From contig CAVQOI010000004.1 of the NCBI GenBank assembly GCA_963714425.1, positions 310,001-374,000 of the forward strand: a DNA stretch of 64,000 bases, read 5' to 3'. How positions within the stretch are numbered: the first letter of the stretch is position 1; each line of letters starts with the position of its first letter. A program made the translations under genes and the position numbers. This DNA comes from DATCYX01 sp963714425 (GTDB lineage Bacteria > Chloroflexota > Anaerolineae > Anaerolineales > UBA4823). The notes under the pieces were generated by a model. That model had not been told where the DNA came from. It made no database searches and saw nothing but the letters and a program-made list of their open reading frames with translations. Positions 54,373 to 60,906 of the stretch are shown one piece after another.

Positions 54373-54717
54373 ATGCCAAACGAATTTGAGATCGCACTGA
54401 AGAACACCGCCGCCAGCATCGCTCAATATGTGCAAGATGCCGCCACCCTGCAAGTGGAGTCGCGCTACGTGGACATTGGCGGGAGCGAGACGCCATCCTT
54501 TGACAAAGCCCGACCGGTGGCGCGCACCATCGTGCGCCTGGACGGCGACAGCGAGACCGTCATCCCCATGCGCAAGGGCAGCGCCGGCGCCCTGGAGGTG
54601 GATGCCACCCTGTTCGAGCTGCACCAGGAAAACGTAGCCACCGCCATCGATTACCGGGCGCGCATCCTCAACGCCCTGCTCAGCGCCCTGCCGTCAAGAT
54701 CTAGACCAACCGTGTAA
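54373..54717 (+). CDS. Small protein homologous to the C-terminal domain of the C25-like protease
   Basis: 114 residues; RBS AGGAGA ~10 bases upstream. Compared by eye with the last 110 residues of the protease: TLQVESRYVDIGG versus SLEVATYISEDMA; ARTIVRLDGDSETVIPMRKG versus LTRIEIDGDTLICVPEYAG; then LFELHQENVATAIDYRARILNALLSAL versus IHIDMVQQAQASRAELLKTVVSAATGL. Same length, same order of beta-rich then helical parts. It looks like a free copy of a protein-protein or sensing domain, perhaps an antagonist of the protease. Last intact gene of the cassette. Confidence 0.7.
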   Translation: MPNEFEIALKNTAASIAQYVQDAATLQVESRYVDIGGSETPSFDKARPVARTIVRLDGDSETVIPMRKGSAGALEVDATLFELHQENVATAIDYRARILNALLSALPSRSRPTV

Positions 54718-54959
54718 CGAATCGCATAAAAATAGCTGTTCCTCAATATTCCGCAGTTGCTCAGCTTGAAGTGGGGCGGAGCAATTCAACGCGCATCGCA
54801 CAACTCAGGCGAATTGCGCGAATTTTTCTATTTTTCACTTCCAAGGCGAATATGGCGATGAAGCGGGGGAATGACAAAAGACACTTGAAGCTTGAGGCGG
54901 ATTTTGCTATGATGGAATTGGGAGCACTCGATGTTGGGTTTCGGGGCTTTTGGACATCC

Positions 54960-55275
54960 TGATCGACGCAACTACCAGCTGCGGCGGCAATCCAACCGAG
55001 CTGAGGTACAAGCCCTGGGGAGAAATCCGTTCAGCTCTGGCGCCACGATGACCACGTTCCGATTTACGGGTCAGAGGCAAGAGGCGGCGCTGGGCGGCGC
55101 AGATGGGCTGTATTACTACGGGGCAAGGTGGTACGACCCTAGTATAATGCGGTTCATTCAACCGGATACAGATGTACCAGAAAGTCGATGGAGTACACTT
55201 GGATTTGACCGTTACGCCTTCGTCGCCAATAACCCGCTAAAATATGTGATCCCAGCGGCCAATGTTGGGGTGTAG
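54960..55275 (+). pseudogene. Fragment of an RHS-repeat core
   Basis: Translating from 54968 gives NPTELRYKPWGEIRS in one frame. After a one-base shift near 55035 the next frame gives TTFRFTGQRQEAALGG, DGLYYYGARWYDPSIMRFIQPD and FDRYAFVANNPLKYV, then a stop at 55275. This is the hallmark end of RHS/YD-repeat proteins, normally followed by DPTG and a variable toxin tip. The preceding ~1000 or more residues of repeat shell are absent, so it is a relic. Confidence 0.8.
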
Positions 55276-55562
55276 CGAGTGCCATTCGAGGAGTACCAAG
55301 CTATGGTACTACGTTGCGATAACCTCGATATGGCACTATCCATCGATCAGCATCCGAGTGCTTCGCTGCGTAAAGGCTTTAGCCGGGGCTATAATCTAGT
55401 CCGAAGACGGTTGGCACATGGAGCGATAATTGCAGGCAACTGGAACTACTTGCATGAAGCGACTGTCTCACCATGCGCAATCCGCTGTCGAGGCGGCTTT
55501 AGGCATTAGGAACAAGTGTGTGGCAAGCTGATACTCTTCAGAGAGGCTAGGCAATAGAGAGA

Positions 55563-55898
55563 TTGATAGGAACAGGCTCTTTGCTGCGAGACTTGCCTGG
55601 TTTCCAAACGACAGATCGTTTTGAAAACGGCAATTGCAACCGAATGACTAGTATTGACTTAGGGACAAAGACCTATCAAAATATCGGAGCATTCACGACG
55701 AAAGTCCAGGGTTATATCAACGAGCTTGCCGGTTTTACGGGTGATAGCTATGGCGGTGTGACTATCTATAACGCCATGATTAGCGGACGCAAGCTAATTT
55801 TGGCGATACCACGAAATGCAAGTGCGGAACATATGAAAGCGTTACAAAGACTTGCCGCTGATGCTGTGAACCAAGTCTCGGTTTATTGCTTTTTGTGA
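55563..55898 (+). pseudogene. RHS/CdiA-type endonuclease toxin tip, detached
   Basis: The frame holds SIDLGTKTYQNIGAFTTKV, ELAGFTGDSYGGVTIYNAMI, and GRKLILAIPRNASAEHMKAL, ending at VYCFL. The KTYQN, L-A-G-F...W/YGG and AIP-R blocks are the pattern of the CdiA_C/BECR-fold tRNase toxin domain found at the tips of RHS and contact-dependent-inhibition proteins. It lies 290 bases downstream of the RHS core and has no signal or start of its own; 55276-55562 holds no gene I recognise. The toxin is likely not delivered, but the catalytic part itself is nearly complete. Confidence 0.65.
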
Positions 55899-55920
55899 AT
55901 TATATAGAGAAGCGAACGTA

Positions 55921-56088
55921 ATGGTTTTCGATCTCGGTCAACCAACAGCGAATAAAGAAAGTCTTGCAATCGTCGAAGCTAGCGCATTGGATCCCACAAA
56001 ATATTGGCCAACTGCATCAAAATCCTTCCAGGAGTGGTTAGATCACTTAATTACGTCTCAAGGAGATAAGTATTGGTTATGGAAATAG
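55921..56088 (+). pseudogene. Fragment of a SUKH (SMI1/KNR4)-like immunity protein
   Basis: 55 codons from ATG at 55921: MVFDLGQPTANKESLAIVEA, then a SKSFQEWLDHLITSQGDKYW ending. Ser-Phe-x-Glu-Trp-Leu and the final aromatic GDKYWLW are typical of the C-terminus of SMI1/KNR4 immunity proteins, which accompany RHS/CDI toxins. Full-length members have ~140-180 residues, so the first ~100 are gone. It lies 22 bases after the toxin tip, the expected place for the cognate immunity gene. Confidence 0.55.
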
Positions 56089-56134
56089 ATAAGATAAGTT
56101 TATCGTCTGTTGTCCATTGCCAGGGCAAAGGAAA

Positions 56135-56172
56135 GTCGTAGTCGTAGTCGTAGGGTGCGGTTTTACCGCACC
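56135..56172 (+). repeat. REP-like hairpin, left of the RAYT gene, with hexamer repeat
   Basis: Three GTCGTA units (56135-56152) run into GTAGGGTGCGG-TTTTA-CCGCACC (56150-56172). GTAG followed by a hairpin is the signature that REP-associated transposases recognise. Confidence 0.7.
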
Positions 56173-56203
56173 ATCCTTTCATTATCCACTATAATTTCAA
56201 GAT

Positions 56204-56755
56204 ATGCCTGAATACCGTCGATTGTTTATCGAAGGCGGCACATACTTTTTTACCGTGGTTACCTACCACCGCCTGCCTATACTGACTTCTTCTCAAGCCA
56301 GAGCCTTGTTGCGCGCTGCCTGGCAGAATGTGCGCCAACGATTCCCTTTCAGCATCGATGCCGTTTGCCTGCTGCCTGATCACATCCATGCCATTTGGAC
56401 ACTGCCCGAGGAAGATGCGGATTATTCCAAACGCTGGGGAGAGATAAAAAGGCTGTTTACCAGAGGCTATTTAGATCAAATTGGACCTGGGGAAACTCGA
56501 AACCAATCGCGCAGGCGGCGGGGCGAAGCTGCCATCTGGCAGCGACGATTTTGGGAGCATGCCATCTGGGATGAGGCGGATCTGAACCGGCATCGAGATT
56601 ACATCCATTACAACCCTGTGAAGCACGGATTGGTACGGAGGGTGGTTGAATGGCCATGGTCGAGTTTTCACAAGTACGTCAAGATGGGGTATTATGAGAA
56701 CGGATGGGGAGAAGCCCTTGGAGAGGATGTGAGCATATTAGACTGTGGGGAGTGA
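56204..56755 (+). CDS. REP-associated tyrosine transposase (RAYT, Y1/IS200-like)
   Basis: 183 residues. HUH single-strand nuclease of the TnpA_REP type: N-terminal RRLFIEGGTYFFTVVTYHRLPI, metal-binding HIH in PDHIHAIWTLPE, catalytic Tyr in HRDYIHYNPVKHGLV and the C-terminal WPWSSF. It would cut and join single-stranded DNA at GTAG-headed REP hairpins. Two such hairpins flank it in inverted orientation (56150 and 56785). Ends well before the next gene; complete by length. It borders the RHS relic and so may have moved or been trapped there. Confidence 0.9.
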   Translation: MPEYRRLFIEGGTYFFTVVTYHRLPILTSSQARALLRAAWQNVRQRFPFSIDAVCLLPDHIHAIWTLPEEDADYSKRWGEIKRLFTRGYLDQIGPGETRNQSRRRRGEAAIWQRRFWEHAIWDEADLNRHRDYIHYNPVKHGLVRRVVEWPWSSFHKYVKMGYYENGWGEALGEDVSILDCGE

Positions 56756-56760
56756 TGGTT

Positions 56761-56785
56761 GGTGTGGTCTGTGACCACACCCTAC
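56761..56785 (-). repeat. REP-like hairpin, right of the RAYT gene (inverted)
   Basis: Leftward it reads GTAGGGTGTGGTC-ACA-GACCACACC, a 9-bp stem headed by GTAG, the mirror of the left copy at 56150-56172 in opposite orientation (inverse REP pair). Confidence 0.7.
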
Positions 56786-57016
56786 TTAGTAGACGCAAGC
56801 GACGGCAGCCAAGAGAGGAGGGCGCCAGCCCGGCGAAGCAATCTTGCGCCTCCTGATTAGGGAGGGATTGCTTCGGTCGACCAAAGGGCTCCCTCGCATG
56901 ACCTCAACGGATATGATGTTTCAAAAACCTTTCGAGTGTTTACCTAGTCACCCCCATCGCGTTCTTACTGCTCTCTACTCTCTGCTCTCGACTCTCGCCT
57001 CGATACTCTCCGCCCC

Positions 57017-57673
57017 TCAAATATCCAGCCGGTAGCCCACACCGCGGATGGTCTTGAGAAATTGCGGCTTGCGCGGATCTTCTTCGATCGCCTGGCGGAG
57101 CCAGCTGATATGCACATCCAGGGTGCGCGTATCCTCGGTGTACTCAGTCGCCCATACTTGGCGGAACAGCTCCCCGCGCTCGCAAACTTCGCCGGGGTGC
57201 TGCATGAGAATGCGCAGCAGGAGGCCCAGGCGGGGTGTCAGGCGGGCTTCACGCCCCTGGCAGCGCACGCGCTTGCGCTCCAGGTCCAGCCGGATGGGGC
57301 CGACATGCAGCATATGCCCACCATTCCCAGGCAGGAGCGGCACCATGCGGTTGAGCAGCTTCCGAACGGTGAAAGGCAGGAGCAAGATGACGTCCGCACA
57401 AACGTCCTGGGGATTGACCGCATGGTCAGGGCTGCTGATCAGCACAATCGGCAGGCCGTCGGCGCTATTACGCAGCGAGCGGCAAATGCGCTTTCCACTG
57501 CTACGCAAAGATGCAGCGTTAACCACTGCCAGATCCGGATCGACATCCACCAGCCGCTCTAATGCCATTACGCCCGAAGAACTTACTTCTACGGCATAGC
57601 CTTTCTTGCGTAAATTGGGGACAAAAGACGGGCCTTCAGCCCGTTTGCCTTCGATCCAGAGAATCCTGACCAT
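57017..57673 (-). CDS. OmpR-like winged-helix regulator with a degenerate receiver
   Basis: 218 residues. N-terminal ~115 residues have a receiver fold, but the phospho-acceptor is Asn (N52 in DLAVVNAAS), the acidic pair is replaced (WIEGKR) and the KPF motif reads LPF. The C-terminal DNA-binding domain is a normal OmpR/PhoB winged helix (LTPRLGLLLRILMQHPGEVC, ERGELFRQVWATEYTEDTRT, LDVHISWLRQAIE, FLKTIRGVGYRLDI). It should bind DNA without classical phosphorylation, in the manner of atypical response regulators. No kinase partner adjacent. Confidence 0.9.
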   Translation of the reverse strand: MVRILWIEGKRAEGPSFVPNLRKKGYAVEVSSSGVMALERLVDVDPDLAVVNAASLRSSGKRICRSLRNSADGLPIVLISSPDHAVNPQDVCADVILLLPFTVRKLLNRMVPLLPGNGGHMLHVGPIRLDLERKRVRCQGREARLTPRLGLLLRILMQHPGEVCERGELFRQVWATEYTEDTRTLDVHISWLRQAIEEDPRKPQFLKTIRGVGYRLDI

Positions 57674-57836
57674 CCTCGTTATTTCCCTTTGAACTTATGC
57701 CTCCCCCATGCTTAAATCAATCTTAAAAAAGATTATACACGCGAACCTTAAAAGTGGCAACAAATTAACTCCTTTTTCTCATGCCAGGCCTGAATGCCAA
57801 AGCGTGCCCCAGCATGTTCTCCTTTTTCATTTTCGG

Positions 57837-57865
57837 TTGCATCTCAGCAATGCCCGTGTTAGAAT
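57837..57865 (+). promoter_or_regulatory. Sigma-70 type promoter of the bifunctional-nuclease gene
   Basis: -35 TTGCAT (57837-57842), 17-base spacer, -10 TAGAAT (57860-57865). The gene starts about 60 bases downstream. Confidence 0.65.
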
Positions 57866-57924
57866 ACACTACTCTATAGCGAAGACCCATAAGCTCCCTG
57901 ATCCTAACCTGGAAAGAGTGTTAA

Positions 57925-58530
57925 ATGTCTGATATGGTCGAAGTGGTCATTGATAGCATTCGCGTCAGCCTGATGTCGCAGCAGCGCATTGTCATCCTGA
58001 GAGAAGTGAGTGCAGAGCGCTACCTGCCGATTTGGATTGGCGTTTACGAGGCAGAGGCAATCACCATCGCCTTGCAAGAGGTTGAGGTGGCGCGACCATT
58101 AACGCACGACCTGCTCAATAACATCTTCAACGCCTTGAACGCCCGTATCGTGCGCGTTGAAGTGTCAGCATTGAAAGACGATACCTTCTACGGCAACATC
58201 GTTGCCGAAGTCAACGGACATACCCTGAACGTAGACGCCCGCCCATCTGACGCATTAAACCTGGCAGTTCGCGCTCATGTGCCCATCCTGGTTGCCCGTC
58301 CGGTAATGGACTCTGCTGGCATCACTCCAGAAGAAGATATCCAGGAGGAAGATGCACATGGCGAGGAGAAAGCGCCTCGCAAACCCCAGGAACCCTTATC
58401 CGAGGAGGGTAAGGAACGCTTATCCATCTTCGAGGATTTCCTGGAGAAGCTTGAGCTGGATGATGAGGAAGACGAAGAGGGCACAGACGGAGAGGATGAA
58501 GAAGGCGGCGACGAGGGCTCTAGGAATTGA
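57925..58530 (+). CDS. Bifunctional nuclease (BFN/DUF151) domain protein
   Basis: 201 residues. The first ~135 form the BFN domain: VEVVIDSIRVSLMSQQRIVI, ERYLPIWIGVYEAEAITIAL, RPLTHDLLNNIFNAL, and VDARPSDALNLAVRAHVPI, characteristic blocks of DUF151. The remaining ~65 residues are strongly acidic (EDDEEDEEGTDGEDEEGGDE). BFN proteins are described as having nuclease activity in plants; the bacterial role is unclear. A clear promoter precedes it and a terminator with a tandem repeat follows. Separate from the dnaB operon downstream. Confidence 0.9.
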   Translation: MSDMVEVVIDSIRVSLMSQQRIVILREVSAERYLPIWIGVYEAEAITIALQEVEVARPLTHDLLNNIFNALNARIVRVEVSALKDDTFYGNIVAEVNGHTLNVDARPSDALNLAVRAHVPILVARPVMDSAGITPEEDIQEEDAHGEEKAPRKPQEPLSEEGKERLSIFEDFLEKLELDDEEDEEGTDGEDEEGGDEGSRN

Positions 58531-58560
58531 GCCGCGCTGCCCAGTGATAAATCTGCCGCC

Positions 58561-58630
58561 ACCTGCCTCTCGCAGGCTACCTGCCTCCGCAGGCTACCTG
58601 CCTCCGCAGGCTACCTGCCTCCGGCAGGCT
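58561..58630. repeat. Four tandem 17-18 bp units, each a small palindrome
   Basis: Units ACCTGCCTCYCGCAGGCT-type at 58561, 58579, 58596 and 58613, directly abutting. Each folds as CCTGC-CTCC-GCAGG. They lie between the stop of the nuclease-domain gene and its terminator. Confidence 0.85.
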
Positions 58631-58634
58631 TCCG

Positions 58635-58676
58635 CCGGGGTTCGCCAGACGTAAACACTGGCATCCCCGGTTTTTT
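58635..58676 (+). terminator. Rho-independent terminator
   Basis: CCGGGG (58635-58640) with GCCAG pairs with CTGGC (58658-58662) and CCCCGG (58665-58670), with a small internal loop, and ends in TTTTTT (58671-58676). Confidence 0.85.
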
Positions 58677-58728
58677 AGTCAAAACAGCAGCCTGCTTGAT
58701 GTCTGACGGGGCAGGCTTGTGAGGACCC

Positions 58729-60102
58729 ATGAACGATGCATTCCCTCCTGAAGAGAGTCTCTTCCCCACCTCACCTCCGGTACTGTACAGCAAGGAGTTT
58801 GAGGAGGCGGTCATTGGCTCAATCCTGATCAACCCCGAAGCATACTACGATGTTGCCCCCTTCTTAAAAGCCGACGATTTCCACGTCCACCGCAACCGCT
58901 GGATCTGGGAGACCTTCATGCGCCTGAACGAGAAGCGCATCCCTATCGATTACCTCACCGTCTCCGAGGAGCTCAACCAGATGGGGCAGCTTGCAGAAGC
59001 GGGTGGTCCGGCATACCTGACTAGCCTGATCAACAACGTGCCCACATCGCTACACGCTGAAGCTTACGGGCGCACTGTCGAAGAGAATTCGATCCGGCGC
59101 AAGATGCTCTCGGCTGCCAACGATATCGCCAAGCTGGCTTACCAGGAGAGCATTCGCGTCGAAGATGTCATGGATGGCGCAGAAAAAGCCGTCTTCGGTG
59201 TGAGCGAGCGGCGCATGACCCGCGATTTGCAGCCCATCCAGCAAGTGCTCAGCGAGTATTACGATCGCATCGACCAGCTCGCCAGCCGGGGCGAGGATAT
59301 TTATGGAGTGCCTACCGGCTTCATCGATCTGGATCGTCTGCTAATGGGCTTGCAGCCGTCGGACTTCATCATCGTCGCTGGACGTCCCGGGATGGGCAAA
59401 ACTGCTTTCATGCTCTCGGCTGCTAAAATTGCTGCCCAAACTCACAAGAAGCACGTGGCGGTCTTCTCCTTGGAGATGTCTAACGAGCAGCTCGTTCAGC
59501 GCTTGATCTCCCAGGAAACCGGCATCGACTCGCAGCGCTTGCGCACGGGAAAGCTCGAAGAGGATGAATGGCCGCTCTTTACCCACGCCATCGAGGTGCT
59601 CAGCGACACGCGCATTTTCCTGGACGACACTCCCGCCCTCACCCCGCTGCAACTGCGCACCAAAAGCCGGCGACTTCACCTGGAGTACAACCTGGACCTG
59701 ATCGTTGTAGATTACTTGCAGCTGATGTCCAGCGGGGCACGAGCGGAGAACCGTGTTCAAGAAGTCTCCTATATATCCCGGAATATGAAGATCCTTGCGC
59801 GTGAATTGAATGTGCCGGTGCTGGCAGCCGCACAGCTCTCGCGCGCCATCGAGCAGCGCGCCGATAAAGAACCACAGCTCTCCGACTTGCGTGAATCTGG
59901 ATCATTGGAGCAGGATGCAGATATCGTCATGTTTATCCACCGCCCTGAAGTGTATGAGAAGGATACAACGAAGCAGAACATCGCCCAGATCAAGGTCTCC
60001 AAGCATCGCAACGGCCCTGTGGGTACCGTGGAGCTGATCTTCCGCCACAACCTGGCAAAGTTCGAGAATGCCGCCACGCGGGTAATGGAGCCTTCCAGAT
60101 AA
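58729..60102 (+). CDS. dnaB: Replicative DNA helicase DnaB
   Basis: 457 residues. N-terminal domain (EFEEAVIGSILINPEAYYDV), linker helix, and RecA-like C-terminal ATPase with Walker A AGRPGMGKTAFMLS, Walker B LDLIVVDYLQLMSS, arginine-finger region SKHRNGPVGTVELIF and the sensor AAQLSRAIEQRADKEPQLSD. Unwinds DNA ahead of the replisome. The DnaD-like and loader genes follow, giving a replication-initiation operon. No obvious ribosome site; GTGAGGACCC is the closest. Confidence 0.95.
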   Translation: MNDAFPPEESLFPTSPPVLYSKEFEEAVIGSILINPEAYYDVAPFLKADDFHVHRNRWIWETFMRLNEKRIPIDYLTVSEELNQMGQLAEAGGPAYLTSLINNVPTSLHAEAYGRTVEENSIRRKMLSAANDIAKLAYQESIRVEDVMDGAEKAVFGVSERRMTRDLQPIQQVLSEYYDRIDQLASRGEDIYGVPTGFIDLDRLLMGLQPSDFIIVAGRPGMGKTAFMLSAAKIAAQTHKKHVAVFSLEMSNEQLVQRLISQETGIDSQRLRTGKLEEDEWPLFTHAIEVLSDTRIFLDDTPALTPLQLRTKSRRLHLEYNLDLIVVDYLQLMSSGARAENRVQEVSYISRNMKILARELNVPVLAAAQLSRAIEQRADKEPQLSDLRESGSLEQDADIVMFIHRPEVYEKDTTKQNIAQIKVSKHRNGPVGTVELIFRHNLAKFENAATRVMEPSR

Positions 60103-60125
60103 TTGGACGTGACAGGTATTCCTTT

Positions 60126-60190
60126 TTGACACAAAGGACACCAAGGATATTAATAGGTTCGAAGCTTCTATTCCGATTTTTTCTTTGTGG
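60126..60190. repeat. Imperfect palindrome, CACAAAGGACACCAAGG type
   Basis: CACAAAGGACACCAAGGAT at the left and TTTTCTTTGTGG at the right are partly complementary, in the dnaB-dnaD spacer. Same sequence family as 53453-53527. Confidence 0.45.
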
Positions 60191-60195
60191 TAGGA

Positions 60196-60906
60196 ATGAA
60201 AATGGGCGAATTTAAAGGATTCCCACAAGGGAAAGTGCGCACGACGCCGATACCAGAAGCCTTCTTCCGGGAGCTGTTGCCGCAGATCGACGATCTGGAC
60301 GAGCTCAAGGTGATCGTGTATGCCTTCTGGAGGCTGGAGCACAAAGAGGGCACGTTTCGCTACCTGCTTCAAGAGGAATTCCTGCAAGATTCGAGCTTTA
60401 TGGATGGCCTGGAGGCTACCCACGGAGAACGGCAACCCGTCCTGGAGAGAGCGTTGCGCCAGTCTGTGGACCGCGGCGCTCTACTCGAAGCCCGCGTGAC
60501 ATTGGGAGAGGGCGAAACAAGCCTGTATTTCCTGAACGACGCTCGCGGGCAGGCAGCCATCCAAGCTATCCAGCGAGGAGAATGGCGCCCTTCGAGCAAG
60601 CTGGATAGGCTGGTGGAAATCCCAGTAGAAAAGCCCAATATCTTTCGGCTATACGAAGAACATATCGGCCCATTGACACCCATGATCGCTGATGCTTTGC
60701 GAGACGCAGAGAGCGAGTTCCCCTCCAGCTGGTTCGAAGAGGCGTTTCGCATCGCCGTTGAAAATAATGCCCGCAGCTGGCGCTATATCGAAGCAATATT
60801 GAAGCGCTGGCAAGAAAAAGGAAGACATGAGCAAGAAGATCGACGCGACACTGAAAAAGCTCGCCGAAAATATAAAGAGTGGGAAGACCTCGGCTCCGGA
60901 TCATAG
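60196..60906 (+). CDS. DnaD-family primosome protein
   Basis: 236 residues from MKMGEFKGFPQG. The N-terminal ~120 residues form a winged-helix region. The C-terminal DnaD/DnaB_2 domain is NIFRLYEEHIGPLTPMIADAL, FEEAFRIAVENNARSWRYIE, and AILKRWQEKG, the exact YxxxIGPLTPxxxxxL...NNxRSWxYIxxILxxW pattern. In Firmicutes DnaD remodels DNA at the origin and helps load the helicase. Its end overlaps the loader gene by 80 bases. A highly charged tail (EQEDRRDTEKARRKYKEWED) closes it. Confidence 0.88.
   Translation: MKMGEFKGFPQGKVRTTPIPEAFFRELLPQIDDLDELKVIVYAFWRLEHKEGTFRYLLQEEFLQDSSFMDGLEATHGERQPVLERALRQSVDRGALLEARVTLGEGETSLYFLNDARGQAAIQAIQRGEWRPSSKLDRLVEIPVEKPNIFRLYEEHIGPLTPMIADALRDAESEFPSSWFEEAFRIAVENNARSWRYIEAILKRWQEKGRHEQEDRRDTEKARRKYKEWEDLGSGS

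Noticed and set aside
58561..58630. CRISPR array
   Set aside because: Units of 17-18 bases abut directly with no unique spacers; it is a simple tandem repeat.
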